A stretch of DNA of 64,000 nt from Periweissella cryptocerci. GTDB lineage: Bacteria > Bacillota > Bacilli > Lactobacillales > Lactobacillaceae. This document shows positions 34,847 to 45,027 of this stretch, in pieces. A program made the translations under genes and the position numbers. The notes below the pieces were generated by a model. It did not search any database. It was given only the letters and a program-made list of their open reading frames with translations, and had not been told where the DNA came from. Position 1 is the first letter of the stretch. Each line of letters starts with the position of its first letter. The stretch spans positions 2,604,001 through 2,668,000 of the forward strand of contig NZ_CP037940.1 of NCBI RefSeq assembly GCF_004358325.1. The letters are read 5' to 3'.

Positions 34847-35585
34847 AGTTATCTACACTACTAATCACCTGTACCCCACAAGCCCGCACCAACCCCACCA
34901 ACTCATCACCATCTACCAAAGTAATCGGCTTAACCCCAGCTCGTGACGCTGCGACAGCTTCCTTCGTAAAACGCGAGGTGGTAATGAAAATCCCAAAGTC
35001 CGCATGAAACTTGTCCATCGCACCACGGAATGAGTCGATTTCGCGGCTACCGATGTTGCTTTGCCAACGCTTAGCTTGGATGGCGATGCGCTCGGTGCGC
35101 AAGTAGATTGTGCGTAGATAGCCGAAGCCATCAATACCACCATCAGCGGACTGCTTCACACCTAAAGTTAAGTCGAGTTCGAGACCTAGCGCGTGCATCA
35201 GTTCGCGGGTAAACACTTCGAACTGATGGGGTGGCATTTGTAGTAAATGCTCCTTTAATTGGTGGTCGGGTGGCGTTTTGATACGGGCGACTTTCGTATT
35301 TAAAAATCCGGCCAAATGGTTAAAAACTTGCTCACTGGTTAAACAACCAGTTTGACGTTGGCGCAAATACTTGACCATCGCGGGGAGTAAATCACTCACG
35401 ACAGCGTCAGCTGGCCCGGTACTACTAATCTGCCCAGTCACGCGTGCATAACTAATCAACGCCTTGCAGTAAGCATTGAAACCAGGGTGATCGCCATAAT
35501 GGGGACGCTCGAGCAGCGCCAAGAGAATATCTTCATCAATAACGCTAATGGTATGTTCAGGAATACAACACTGTGGATTTTTCAC
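34845..35585 (-). CDS. Mrr-type restriction endonuclease
   Basis: The protein has 246 residues. The C-terminal Mrr catalytic domain (about 125-235) contains FEVFTRELMHALG, then SADGGIDGFG (the active-site aspartate) and AIQAKRW, the Q-x-K that replaces E-x-K in this group, followed by FITTSRFTKEA. The N-terminal 110 residues form a winged-helix-like specificity domain. Mrr-type enzymes cut modified DNA, so it may target foreign methylated DNA; it lies close to the DpnII-type system. The likely start is GTG at 35585 behind AAGGAGG. Small gaps separate it from the next minus-strand gene upstream. Confidence 0.85.
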   Translation of the reverse strand: MKNPQCCIPEHTISVIDEDILLALLERPHYGDHPGFNAYCKALISYARVTGQISSTGPADAVVSDLLPAMVKYLRQRQTGCLTSEQVFNHLAGFLNTKVARIKTPPDHQLKEHLLQMPPHQFEVFTRELMHALGLELDLTLGVKQSADGGIDGFGYLRTIYLRTERIAIQAKRWQSNIGSREIDSFRGAMDKFHADFGIFITTSRFTKEAVAASRAGVKPITLVDGDELVGLVRACGVQVISSVDN

Positions 35586-35656
35586 GGAATACTTGACCTC
35601 CTTTTTTACGTAGTCAATGAGTGATCGGACGTGGCGCGATGCACTAGCGCACCAAT

Positions 35657-35887
35657 TCAGTTAACGGCAGGTCGTAAAATCGGATTGCCCTTAACCATTG
35701 GTGCTTGCGTAGTTTGCTTAAACGGCGGGTGAGTATCGACACGCTCACTAATACATAATAAATACGCCCGGGCATCATCCAAATGCACGAGATGCCCCAA
35801 CGGGGTGCGAATAATATCTGGCGTATTGGGCAAAATTAACTGCCCATCCCAAGTGTTACCGTAAATTGGTTGGATTCGCGAATTCAT
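35657..35887 (-). CDS. Small hypothetical protein, 76 residues
   Basis: The start is set at the ATG at 35887, read on the minus strand, with ATAAGGAGC upstream; the same frame is open for 19 more codons without a good site. The product begins NSRIQPIYGNTWDGQLIL and includes HLVHLDDARAYLLCI. No family is recognised. It lies between the sigma-like gene and the Mrr gene on the same strand, so all are possibly co-transcribed. Confidence 0.55.
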   Translation of the reverse strand: MNSRIQPIYGNTWDGQLILPNTPDIIRTPLGHLVHLDDARAYLLCISERVDTHPPFKQTTQAPMVKGNPILRPAVN

Positions 35888-35968
35888 AATTAAGCTCCTT
35901 ATTATTTGAATGGTGTTCAGGCACGCAGTAGGGCTCAGGTGCACCTGGCAGGTTCAGAGACACTAAAT

Positions 35969-36466
35969 TCAAGCACCCAACGTGTCATCCCAAATCTCAC
36001 GCGCCACCGCCTGAATCGCCTGGCGTTCACGACTAATCTGCGTGATACTAATCCCAAGCTTGGCACTAATTTGCCGGAAGGTGTCGCCTTGATATAAGCT
36101 ACACAAAATCTGGTATTGGCGCGGTGTTAGCTGTGCTTGCAGCAAACTAACATTGTGAATCGGGTCAAGCTCAAAATCAGGGCGAACCAATGCCACTTGG
36201 TGTTCAGTAATGATTTCAGTCCGGCGACGTTGCACTCGGTAATGGTCGAGGACAAAATTACGATACGCGCGTTTGAACAAGCCACGAAAGGCGCAGATGT
36301 CGTGTGTGTGCCAGTCTTGTTTTGCTGCCAGTAAATAGCCGAGTAGGAGACCCTCGTTCTTGAGGTCGTCGTATTCGGCTTTATTCGGCCAACAATTGAA
36401 GCTTTGGTTACCAATATAACGAGAAAGGTTAGGAATTATTCTTTTTTTGCTGTAACCCTTTAGCAT
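35969..36466 (-). CDS. Sigma-70-like regulator (ComX/SigH-like)
   Basis: The 165-residue protein is laid out like a small alternative sigma factor: a region 2-like helical part (FKRAYRNFVLDHYRVQRRR, about residues 65-83) and a C-terminal region 4 helix-turn-helix (LTPRQYQILCSLYQGDTFRQ, then ISAKLGISITQISRERQAI, about 113-152). The size and layout resemble the competence sigma factors of lactic acid bacteria. Its targets are unknown; it lies head-to-head with the dpnM operon, about 60 bases apart, so the shared region could couple their expression. A helix-turn-helix phage-type regulator is an alternative. Confidence 0.7.
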   Translation of the reverse strand: MLKGYSKKRIIPNLSRYIGNQSFNCWPNKAEYDDLKNEGLLLGYLLAAKQDWHTHDICAFRGLFKRAYRNFVLDHYRVQRRRTEIITEHQVALVRPDFELDPIHNVSLLQAQLTPRQYQILCSLYQGDTFRQISAKLGISITQISRERQAIQAVAREIWDDTLGA

Positions 36467-36511
36467 TGGTCTACATGATGTTACACTGATTTAGCACAAA
36501 AAATTAAATAG

Positions 36512-37456
<945 letters not shown>

Positions 37457-37799
37457 TAGTCGACTAATTGTTGAAGCAAGCCAACAAACGAGTGGTTACT
37501 GATTTCATTAATGGGTATGGATTAAGTTAAGAGCTCACAACTGACTATATTGAATCAGGATTGGAAGCTAGTTTTTGTTGTTGCTTGCAGAAAGCAACCA
37601 AGATGAAGAAGCTCCAGACTATTGAACTAGTTTAGGCTGTTACGGCGAAAAGTAAAATTGACCATAAGCATTTGCGACTGATTCAGATGCTTATGGATTG
37701 AAGTGGAAAATATAAACACTTTAATAATTCAGTAATACCAGGTGTTTAGCTGATATTAAATAAATAGACCTCTGTAGAATTAATTGATACAATCAGTAT
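37457..37799 (+). other. Degenerate segment between dpnM and dpnA
   Basis: There is no intact gene in these roughly 340 bases. The plus strand holds short protein-like stretches cut by stops (for example KQANKRVVTDFINGYGL, and AVTAKSKIDHKHLRL near 37640-37680), suggesting a decayed gene. A CATAAGCAT/ATGCTTATG stem lies at about 37663-37696. A promoter for dpnA may lie in the last 80 bases. Confidence 0.45.
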
Positions 37800-37850
37800 A
37801 TGGCACAGTTTTTTTCTTATATCGTGAAACGAAAAAAAGGGGAGACATGG

Positions 37851-38660
37851 ATGGACATATTTGATGATGCACTCGAGTTAAACGAAGAAGTAACACCATA
37901 TTATACGAGTGAGCAGGTGATGTTATTGCATGGGGATGCATTTGAAACATTAGCACAGGTTAAAGACGAATCTGTTGATGCGTTTATCACTGACCCACCA
38001 TATTTTCTTAGCAATGGTGGTTTTTCTAATTCAGGGGGGAAAGTTGTTTCAGTTGATAAGGGGGATTGGGACAAGGCTGAAAACGTCGATGTAGAGGAAT
38101 TTTACAGCAAGTTGCTAGACGAAGCTCGTCGAGTATTGAAACCCAATGGTGCGTTATGGATATTTGGAACAATGCACAACATCTACACACTAGGCTATTT
38201 GCTAAAGAAGAAAGATTGGGCGATTCTAAATAATGTCACTTGGCAGAAGTCAAATCCTGCACCAAACCTAAGTCGCCGTATGTTTACACACTCGACTGAA
38301 ACAATTCTCTGGGCGAAAAAAGAGAAAAAAGCTAAGCAAACTTTTAATTATGACCTTATGCGTGAATACAACGGTGGCAAGCAGATGAAGGACGTTTGGA
38401 CGACTAGCACCATTAGGAATTCAGAACGTATCTTTGGAAAACATCCGACCCAAAAACCACTAGCATTAATGGAACGTATTATTGAAGCCTCAACAGGTAA
38501 GGGGGATGTGATTATTGACCCGTTTGTTGGGTCAGGAACAACTGCATTAGCTGGGATGATCCATGGTCGTCAAGTCATAGGTGTAGACCTAGAAACAGAA
38601 TATTTAGATATTGCTAAGGCTAGAATTAAGAATCAAGAATTGACGTTAGACTTAAATTAA
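37851..38660 (+). CDS. dpnA: DpnA-type DNA methyltransferase
   Basis: This is the second methyltransferase of DpnII-type systems; DpnA can also methylate single-stranded GATC DNA. The 269-residue beta-class enzyme has the catalytic TDPPYFLSNGG (about residues 43-53) before the AdoMet-binding DPFVGSGTTALAGM (about 223-236), the order expected for this class, and the HPTQKPLALMERII segment. ATG 37851 follows AAGGGGAGAC; an ATG at 37800 in frame lacks a good site. The endonuclease gene begins 22 bases downstream. Confidence 0.93.
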   Translation: MDIFDDALELNEEVTPYYTSEQVMLLHGDAFETLAQVKDESVDAFITDPPYFLSNGGFSNSGGKVVSVDKGDWDKAENVDVEEFYSKLLDEARRVLKPNGALWIFGTMHNIYTLGYLLKKKDWAILNNVTWQKSNPAPNLSRRMFTHSTETILWAKKEKKAKQTFNYDLMREYNGGKQMKDVWTTSTIRNSERIFGKHPTQKPLALMERIIEASTGKGDVIIDPFVGSGTTALAGMIHGRQVIGVDLETEYLDIAKARIKNQELTLDLN

Positions 38661-38682
38661 AAACAAAAGGAAGAATCTCAAC

Positions 38683-39603
38683 ATGTTAAGTTTTGATGAA
38701 TATATGAAGCAATCAGACGACAGCAAGCTGAAAAACTTTATGGATACCCTTGCAATTAGTAACCGTAAGCCCACCTACTATGTGAATTGGGATAAAGTTT
38801 ACAACAATTCAGATAAGTACGAATATGAATTAAATGCTTTAAACTTCTTGATTGGTAAGGATAACATTGAAAACGAAGCAACCAAAGTGTTCACGGAACA
38901 CCCAGAATTATTAAAGGTAATGCCAGCACTAATTGCTAGCCGTGAAGCAGATTTAGACGTTTTAAAAATTGATGATGAAGCAGACTTTAGTTTTTACAAC
39001 GTTAACTTTAAGAAGATTGATGACACAAAAATTACTGAGTATGTAGATTTTCTGAGTGAAGCGGGAGTGTTGAACTTTATTCAAAAACACGCTAAGAAGT
39101 CACTCGTAGATTATGTTTATGGTGTTGAGGTAGGGATTGATAGTAACGGACGAAAAAACCGTTCAGGCAAGCAAAATGAAGAAATCTTAGAAATTAATTT
39201 GAAAAAGTTGGTTAAGGGTACGAACTTAGAATGGGGAACGCAAGTGACCGCCGATGAAATTAAAGCACGGTGGAATTTGGACGTACCGATTGATAAATCA
39301 ACACGTATCTACGATGGTGTAGTGTATAACCCAGATAACAAGGGAATCACAATCATTGAAACCAATTTCTATGGTTCAGGTGGTTCTAAGTTGAAGTCCG
39401 TTGCGGGTGAATTTACGGAATTACAAGCCTTGTTTAACACAGAAGCTACTGAGACGGACATACGGTTTGTGTGGATTAGTGATGGTAAGGTGGGGTGGAC
39501 AACGGCCAAGAAACCAATGGCAGCGGCCTTTACACATATTCCACATATCATTAACTTAGCGATGGTTGATGCTGGCTACTTGGAAGCAATAGTAAAAAAA
39601 TAA
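38683..39603 (+). CDS. dpnB: DpnII-type restriction endonuclease
   Basis: This nuclease cuts unmethylated GATC. Its 306 residues align in content with DpnII/MboI: LAISNRKPTYYVNWDKVY, FGSGGSK-like YGSGGSKLKSVAGEF, ITIIETNFYGSGGSKLKSVA near the catalytic E-x-N/K region, and FVWISDGKVGWTTAKKPM. AAAAGGAAGAATCTC precedes ATG 38683. The gene appears complete, so the system should be active if dpnM and dpnA are expressed. Confidence 0.93.
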   Translation: MLSFDEYMKQSDDSKLKNFMDTLAISNRKPTYYVNWDKVYNNSDKYEYELNALNFLIGKDNIENEATKVFTEHPELLKVMPALIASREADLDVLKIDDEADFSFYNVNFKKIDDTKITEYVDFLSEAGVLNFIQKHAKKSLVDYVYGVEVGIDSNGRKNRSGKQNEEILEINLKKLVKGTNLEWGTQVTADEIKARWNLDVPIDKSTRIYDGVVYNPDNKGITIIETNFYGSGGSKLKSVAGEFTELQALFNTEATETDIRFVWISDGKVGWTTAKKPMAAAFTHIPHIINLAMVDAGYLEAIVKK

Positions 39604-39817
39604 CAGCATGTGAGCTAACAGCTAACGTAGCAACTATTATGAAATCTAGCTTCCATAAATTGGCCTACTCAAAAAGAACAAATTAAATAGTATCTGGAGA
39701 GGGCATGAGAAGTAAATAGGGCATTATGGAACCTAAATTTAGAATAAAAGTTATTGAAGATGTTGTTTAATATACATTAGTTAGTATGAATTATCATTAG
39801 TATTTTCAATCAAATAC

Positions 39818-39853
39818 AAAAACAGGAGGCCAGACATTTTCGTCTAACCTCCT
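39818..39853 (-). terminator. Terminator of the 37-residue minus-strand ORF
   Basis: On the minus strand, AGGAGGTTAGAC pairs with GTCTGGCCTCCT and is followed by GTTTTTG. Confidence 0.8.
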
Positions 39854-39859
39854 ATTTAC

Positions 39860-39973
39860 TTACAATGATACTTCAGTTGCAACACCATCTACGGCATCAA
39901 TTTGAGTTACGACAACCCATGCTGATACCGGTGTCATATATTTAAAAATTGCGAGTGTTTTTGCTGCTGCCAT
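39860..39973 (-). CDS. 37-residue peptide gene with good signals
   Basis: A short minus-strand frame (MAAAKTLAIFKYMTPVSAWV, then VVTQIDAVDGVATEVSL) has ATGGAGGAA seven bases before the ATG and a strong terminator just behind the stop, so it looks like a complete mini-gene. The peptide is mostly hydrophobic with a net charge near zero or slightly negative, unlike a leaderless bacteriocin. It could be a small membrane peptide, a type I toxin or a signal. No family is recognised. Confidence 0.5.
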   Translation of the reverse strand: MAAAKTLAIFKYMTPVSAWVVVTQIDAVDGVATEVSL

Positions 39974-40779
39974 ATGCATTTCCTCCATTTAATGTGAGTG
40001 CGCCAGAACTGGATTTGTTGGATTCTCATACCGGTGATTCTAGCTGACTAGGATGTTTTGGGTTACATATAGTTAAGCGAGTGGCGCGGGCGTTTGTTCC
40101 GTGGTTTTAACAAAGTAATCGTTGATGCCGGGGAGTGCTGATAATAGAGTCAGTCAATGAATAACACATTTGGTATTATTTGTGGTAACATACAACGAGG
40201 GTGACATATGCTTAAAGTTAAGTGAAGTTTTAATGCACTTTGTTGATTTCATTATCGAATATTTAGGTTGCCAACAACGGCAGGGGATGTCACATATCCA
40301 CATATAGTGTATTTGCTGTTAATTATTATTTTTTTCATGAGTGAAAAGGAGTTGATGGCCGTTATGAGTGAAAAAGGGAAAAATATTTTGAACAAAGTAG
40401 TGGTGTCGCTAATTACAGATTCCGTAAAATCCGTCATTATGTGGGTGGCAACCTAAGTATTCGATGTGTGTCAATTATTGGAATGTTTAACGAGGAAGAT
40501 TATGTGGGTACTTTTTGCGCACTCATAATTTTTCACCAGCCTAGTAAATACGGCAATTGACTGCAATTTTTTCTCCTTCCTATGCATTTCGTAACAAGAT
40601 AGACAAATTATGTCTACCACATTGTATATAGTGATAGTACCAACTAGATTGCCGACTATTGTTGATTTCAGATGAAATCTTTATGCGGATTGATTCGCGC
40701 GAACAAGGAGGATAGGGCAGTTGGTAGCAAATTACTATTATATTCGGAAAATAACGAAGCAAATGAAGGGGAAATAAAA
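39974..40779. other. Gene-poor region with one micro-ORF candidate
   Basis: About 800 bases hold no convincing gene apart from a 30-codon frame at 40364-40456 (MSEKGKNILNKVVVSLITDS, then VKSVIMWVAT). AAGGAG lies 13 bases before its ATG. The sequence ATGAGTGAAAA is present twice, at 40338 and 40364, in the same frame. The peptide is amphipathic and would suit a membrane-active or type I toxin peptide, but this is speculative. Confidence 0.35.
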
Positions 40780-41256
40780 ATGACAAAACTGGTAACAGAA
40801 AAGAAGCTTATTAAATGGCTTGGTAAAAAAGAGATTCAACTTTCGCAGCATGATGCAAAACAAATCATGGGCGTTTTGGAAAAGTACAATAATGGCAAGA
40901 AAATGGATGCTGTAACTGAAAGTGTGCAAAATTACTTTGACGACTATCGAAATTACGATCTTGACAGCTTGCGGGCAGTATTGGAATTAGCTGATGGGAG
41001 CGCACTGTTTGCTGATATAAAGTCATACACTACCTCTGCACGGTGGGACTTGTTATGGGGACGCGATGTAAGTGGTCCGATTAAGCGAGTTTTCCATAGT
41101 GAAGAATTTGTTCTGGGCAGCGATTCATACCTTGATAATGAGGAATATGTAGATATGGATGCAGTTGATTTGATTAATCATGTGCGGAAATTCAATTTGA
41201 GTGAATTTACAAAGTTAGGTGAATTGATTCAAGAACATGGTGGGTTAGTAAAATAA
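40780..41256 (+). CDS. Hypothetical protein, 158 residues
   Basis: The protein is not recognised. The start is set at ATG 40780 behind AAGGGGAAATAAAA; an upstream in-frame ATG at 40672 lacks such a site. The product is soluble and acidic with a helical first half (KLIKWLGKKEIQLSQHDAKQ) and a second half containing FHSEEFVLGSDSYLDNEEY. There is no signal peptide. It is followed by a repeat-arm fragment and a terminator. Confidence 0.65.
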   Translation: MTKLVTEKKLIKWLGKKEIQLSQHDAKQIMGVLEKYNNGKKMDAVTESVQNYFDDYRNYDLDSLRAVLELADGSALFADIKSYTTSARWDLLWGRDVSGPIKRVFHSEEFVLGSDSYLDNEEYVDMDAVDLINHVRKFNLSEFTKLGELIQEHGGLVK

Positions 41257-41260
41257 TGGT

Positions 41261-41304
41261 TATTTTCTAGCGCGGGATTGTCGCTTCTGTACTTTTCAAT
41301 CAAT
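41261..41304 (-). repeat. End fragment of a structured repeat arm
   Basis: TTCTAGCGCGGGATTGTCG and CTTCTGTACTTTTCAAT match the right end of A2/A3 read in reverse (for A3, GATTGAAAAGTGCAGAAACG then ACAATCCCATGC). The rest of the element is missing. It lies directly behind a gene. Confidence 0.7.
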
Positions 41305-41313
41305 CGCAAATCC

Positions 41314-41356
41314 AAAAAAGTTCAGCACATCCCAAGATGGATGCGCTGAACTTTTT
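41314..41356. terminator. Bidirectional terminator
   Basis: AAAAAGTTCAGC and GCTGAACTTTTT form a long stem with A and T runs on both sides, serving the plus-strand gene and the convergent dsdA. Confidence 0.85.
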
Positions 41357-41374
41357 CATTTGGTTACGTAATTA

Positions 41375-42697
41375 TTACTTACTAAATACAGGAGTATCCC
41401 GTGCTAATAGTTCACGCCCATATTCGTAGTACGAATGCATAATATCGGTAGGTACCATTGAGCCACCAGTTGCCCAAACGATATGGGTCGCATTTTGGGC
41501 ACGGGGACCATAGATGGGATGTTGCATCACATCGGTCAGGGCTTTCATGCCAATAGTTGATGAAGGCTCAAGCCAAATATTTTCGGCATCGGCTAATTCA
41601 GCCAGGTATTTGAACATGCGGTCCTCAGTGCTAGTCGCGATGCCAGCTAACAAGCCCCGCATGTAGACGCCCGCAATCTTAGAGGGTCGCCCGACCGCCA
41701 GACCATCCGCACGCGTTTGACCATCAATACCAACGTCATAAACTGTGATATCGTTGTTGAGCTGGGTTTCCATGCCAACGAGGACGGAGGGAATATGCGC
41801 AGGTTCAACGAAAATTGGATAGACGTTGGCGCCAAACATCATTTTTAAGCCAAAAGCAACGCCCGAAGGTGAACCACCGACACCAGCCGGCAAATAAACA
41901 AAGAGCGGGTGATCCGCGTCGACCGGAATATTAGCGGCCGCAAGTTGGGCTTTGATTCGAGGTCCTGCAGTTGCATAGCCTAAAAATAAATCGGTGGAAG
42001 CTTCATCATCGACAAAGTAACTCCGCATATCTTGGCTGGAAGCTTTGCGGGCCGCTGCGACGGCATTAGAGAAATTATCATCATATACGACAACTTCGAC
42101 ACCGTTTGCACGCAGTTTGGCAATCTTCCAAGCGACAGCGTCTTTTGACATGTGAATACAAGTTTGGAACCCCAGGGTGCTCGCCATCAACCCAACACTT
42201 AGCCCTAAGTTTCCAGTCGAGGCGACTTCGATTTTGTGTTGAGCGAAGAAATCGCGGAATTTTGCTGAGTTGAATTTGGTGTAATCGTCGGTGGTTGAGA
42301 AACCGAGGTGGGCAATCGCCAAAGACTCCGCGTATTTCAACACTTCGTAGAGGCCACCACGGGATTTGATTGAGCCAGACACTGGCATTTTGTTGTCTTC
42401 TTTTAAATAAAGTTGGCCGTGAATTGGCGTATCCGCGCTCAAATGTTGTTGCATGTTGGGGATTTTAGTTAGCGGTGATTCGATAATGCCATGTGTGGCG
42501 CGGGTATCGGGGAAAACTAGTGCGAGGTAAGGCGCAAAACGTTCAAAACGCTTGGTAGCAGCTAAAACATCGGCCACGCCAAACGGTAACGTGAATTCTT
42601 GTTGGTATTCAGGGTTATTCCAGAATAATTCCTGGTATGTGAGCAGATCATCTAAAATCGGGTGGGTTGCTTTAAGTGCTTCAACATCGATTGCCAT
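41375..42697 (-). CDS. dsdA: D-serine dehydratase
   Basis: DsdA deaminates D-serine to pyruvate with PLP. The 440-residue protein shows the PLP lysine in MPVSGSIKSRGGLYEVLK (about residues 104-121), the STGNLGLSVGL phosphate-binding turn, GVGGSPSGVAFGLK and late ATGGSMVP, all typical of the DsdA subgroup. It is read alone on the minus strand, back to back with nrtR. It may protect against D-serine entering the cell wall or serve nutrition. Confidence 0.95.
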   Translation of the reverse strand: MAIDVEALKATHPILDDLLTYQELFWNNPEYQQEFTLPFGVADVLAATKRFERFAPYLALVFPDTRATHGIIESPLTKIPNMQQHLSADTPIHGQLYLKEDNKMPVSGSIKSRGGLYEVLKYAESLAIAHLGFSTTDDYTKFNSAKFRDFFAQHKIEVASTGNLGLSVGLMASTLGFQTCIHMSKDAVAWKIAKLRANGVEVVVYDDNFSNAVAAARKASSQDMRSYFVDDEASTDLFLGYATAGPRIKAQLAAANIPVDADHPLFVYLPAGVGGSPSGVAFGLKMMFGANVYPIFVEPAHIPSVLVGMETQLNNDITVYDVGIDGQTRADGLAVGRPSKIAGVYMRGLLAGIATSTEDRMFKYLAELADAENIWLEPSSTIGMKALTDVMQHPIYGPRAQNATHIVWATGGSMVPTDIMHSYYEYGRELLARDTPVFSK

Positions 42698-42917
42698 AGT
42701 TTCGTCCTCATTCTTTTAGTTGATATGGTAATTATCGCTGTTTTAATATTTAGTACAAGACTTCATGTCGGGAAAGCTGACATCTAAAAATGCAAATATT
42801 TTGTGTCAGTGAGATGGTAATTTGGTAAATTAACGTATTTAATTGCCGAAGTATGTTAAGCTGAACCCACACAGATTAATAATAAAAGTTATTAAAATAC
42901 AAAGAAGGGACGTTACG

Positions 42918-43691
42918 ATGAATTTTTCCAGTAAAGCAGCTGAACGTCAATATTATGAAACGGAGGCAACGGAAGCAGAATTTCTCGCGTGGTATGCCGC
43001 ATACGATTTAGCAACGTATGCCAAGCCGAGTTTAGCGGTCGATAATGTCATTTTTGGGTACGATGCGGATACCGAACAGGTCAAAGTCTTATTGGTGCGG
43101 CGGAAACAACATCCATTTCAGGGGAAATGGGCGTTACCGGGTGCATTTGTCCGCCCAAATGAAGATACCACGCAGACAACAATCCGTGGGGTGCTAGGTG
43201 AGACGGGGATTTTACTAAATGAGCAACACGTCGAACAACTCAAAACGATTGGCACCCCAAATCGTGATCCACGGGGGTGGATTATCACGGTGTCGCACAT
43301 CGCTTATCTACCAACGATGCAAGTTGTAGTAGCGCGCGATGACGTCGTTGAAGCACGTTGGTTTAGTTTTACAAAGCACGGGGATGAGTTCACAGTTGCA
43401 GGTATTGATTTGGCAGATTTAGCGTTTGACCATGCGGAAATCTTACAAACAGCGTTCCAACGCGTGGCTAATCGCTTGAGCTATGCACCAACTATTTTGC
43501 AAATCTTAGGCCCAACATTTTCCCTACCACAGGCGCAAAATGTGTACGCGCAATTTCTTGCGAAGGATTTTAGCGGGAATCTGGGTAGTAACTTCAAAAC
43601 GGTTTATGGCAAATTATTTACCGAAACTGGTTTGACGGTTTCAACGAAGGGCAAGGGGCGCCCGGCCAAATTGTACGTCTTAAAGGATTAG
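42918..43691 (+). CDS. nrtR: NrtR-like Nudix transcriptional regulator of NAD metabolism
   Basis: The protein has an N-terminal Nudix domain (about residues 30-160) and a C-terminal winged helix (about 170-257) with SLPQAQNVYAQFL and TKGKGRPAKLYVLK, the standard NrtR plan. The Nudix box reads ...EDTTQTTIRGVLGETG: the R-E-x-x-E-E glutamates are partly lost, as in regulators that sense ADP-ribose-type ligands without hydrolysing them. ATG 42918 follows GAAGGGAC. It precedes nadR and pnuC, so it probably controls them. An active ADP-ribose hydrolase is less likely. Confidence 0.88.
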   Translation: MNFSSKAAERQYYETEATEAEFLAWYAAYDLATYAKPSLAVDNVIFGYDADTEQVKVLLVRRKQHPFQGKWALPGAFVRPNEDTTQTTIRGVLGETGILLNEQHVEQLKTIGTPNRDPRGWIITVSHIAYLPTMQVVVARDDVVEARWFSFTKHGDEFTVAGIDLADLAFDHAEILQTAFQRVANRLSYAPTILQILGPTFSLPQAQNVYAQFLAKDFSGNLGSNFKTVYGKLFTETGLTVSTKGKGRPAKLYVLKD

Positions 43692-43837
43692 CGGTTGTGG
43701 TAGTTTGACGGTGAATGGTACAAAGCGTGTTGTGTTAGTCGGGGGATGTGAATAGACGTTAGGCATCATAGTGGGAAGCGGTGGCTAACGTTATCGGTTA
43801 TTTTTAATAAAATATATTAAAAGGAATGAGGGGAATC

Positions 43838-44965
43838 ATGCGTAAGAAGATTGCAGGTAACAGAATTGGGGTGTATTTTGGTACGTTTGCGCCATTCCAC
43901 ATCGGGCACTATTCCGTGGCGATGAAGGCAAAGCGCCAAAATGATGGTGCGGTGGTGATTGCTTCAGGGCGAGACGACGACCGCGGCACTAAAATCGGCT
44001 TGGGGGTCGATAAGCGTTTCCGCTATGTCCGCGAAGTTTTTCGCAATGATGAGTTAGTGGCGGTTGGCAAGTTAAATGAAAGTCAGGCCAACATTCCGGC
44101 GGCGCCACATGGTTGGCCGTTATGGCTGGATGAGGTTGAAAAACAAATCAAAACGTTGATTGTTAATCCCGCCGCGAAACTGACTTTTTACGTCGGTGAG
44201 GCGGATTATGCGCAACGAATTCGCGCATTACGGCCACAGTATGAAGTTGAGGTGTTAGATCGGAGCGATTTGAAGATTTCCGCGACTGAAATTCGGAAGG
44301 ATCCCATGAAAAACTGGAATTACATTACCACCCCATTTCGGCGCCATTTTTCCAAGCATGTGTTAATTTCTGGGGGCGGTAGTGTGGGTAAAACGACGTT
44401 GGTCCAAGATCTGGCCCGCAGTTATGGTTCACCATATTCACTGGAGTACGCGCGTGATTATCAGGAAAAAAACGGTATTTTCGATGAAGAGCTCACGGCA
44501 ATGGATTATCAAAAGTTATTACTGGGGCAATATAATCGTACGAGTTCAGTCATTAATGGATCAACTAATAATGGGCTGGTGTTTGCCGATACTAATTCGA
44601 CAGCGACAAAAGCGTATATGGATTATTATTTGGCAAAAACGGCGACGGCAATCGAACTGGAAGTTTTAGATGGCATGTACCAAAACACAATTGCGCAGGA
44701 GCAGTGGGACTTGATTATCATCGTGCCCCCATATGCGGATTATTATGATGATGGGGTGCGCGATATGAATATGGGCGACCAACATATTCGTGAATTATTT
44801 ACTCAACATCTGGTTGATTTGTTCCGGGACGCGGGTTTGGGGGATAAATTAGTGATTTTGGATAGCGCATTTAGCGAGGCGGATCCGCATGGCTATTACG
44901 GACGGTTTAAGCAGGCGCAACAGCTAATCGCCGAACACCTCCATATTAATTTGGGGAACGTATAA
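43838..44965 (+). CDS. nadR: NadR: NMN adenylyltransferase / ribosylnicotinamide kinase
   Basis: This bifunctional NAD salvage enzyme has an N-terminal nucleotidyltransferase domain with YFGTFAPFHIGHYSVAM (H-x-G-H) and ISATEIRKDP (I-S-[AS]-T-x-[IL]-R). Its C-terminal kinase has the P-loop ISGGGSVGKTTLVQDLA (about residues 175-191) and the SLEYARDY segment. The E. coli-type N-terminal helix-turn-helix is absent, so regulation is left to the NrtR-like protein. ATG 43838 follows GAGGGGAATC. The total of about 375 residues is normal for the two-domain form. Confidence 0.93.
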   Translation: MRKKIAGNRIGVYFGTFAPFHIGHYSVAMKAKRQNDGAVVIASGRDDDRGTKIGLGVDKRFRYVREVFRNDELVAVGKLNESQANIPAAPHGWPLWLDEVEKQIKTLIVNPAAKLTFYVGEADYAQRIRALRPQYEVEVLDRSDLKISATEIRKDPMKNWNYITTPFRRHFSKHVLISGGGSVGKTTLVQDLARSYGSPYSLEYARDYQEKNGIFDEELTAMDYQKLLLGQYNRTSSVINGSTNNGLVFADTNSTATKAYMDYYLAKTATAIELEVLDGMYQNTIAQEQWDLIIIVPPYADYYDDGVRDMNMGDQHIRELFTQHLVDLFRDAGLGDKLVILDSAFSEADPHGYYGRFKQAQQLIAEHLHINLGNV

Positions 44966-45027
44966 AGTTGGCTAGCAGTTAGCAACATACAATAGTTGGA
45001 GTACACACACACTTGGGGGAGCAACAG

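Noticed and set aside
39860..39973. Leaderless bacteriocin.
   Set aside because: The peptide is neutral to slightly acidic and no transporter or immunity gene is adjacent.
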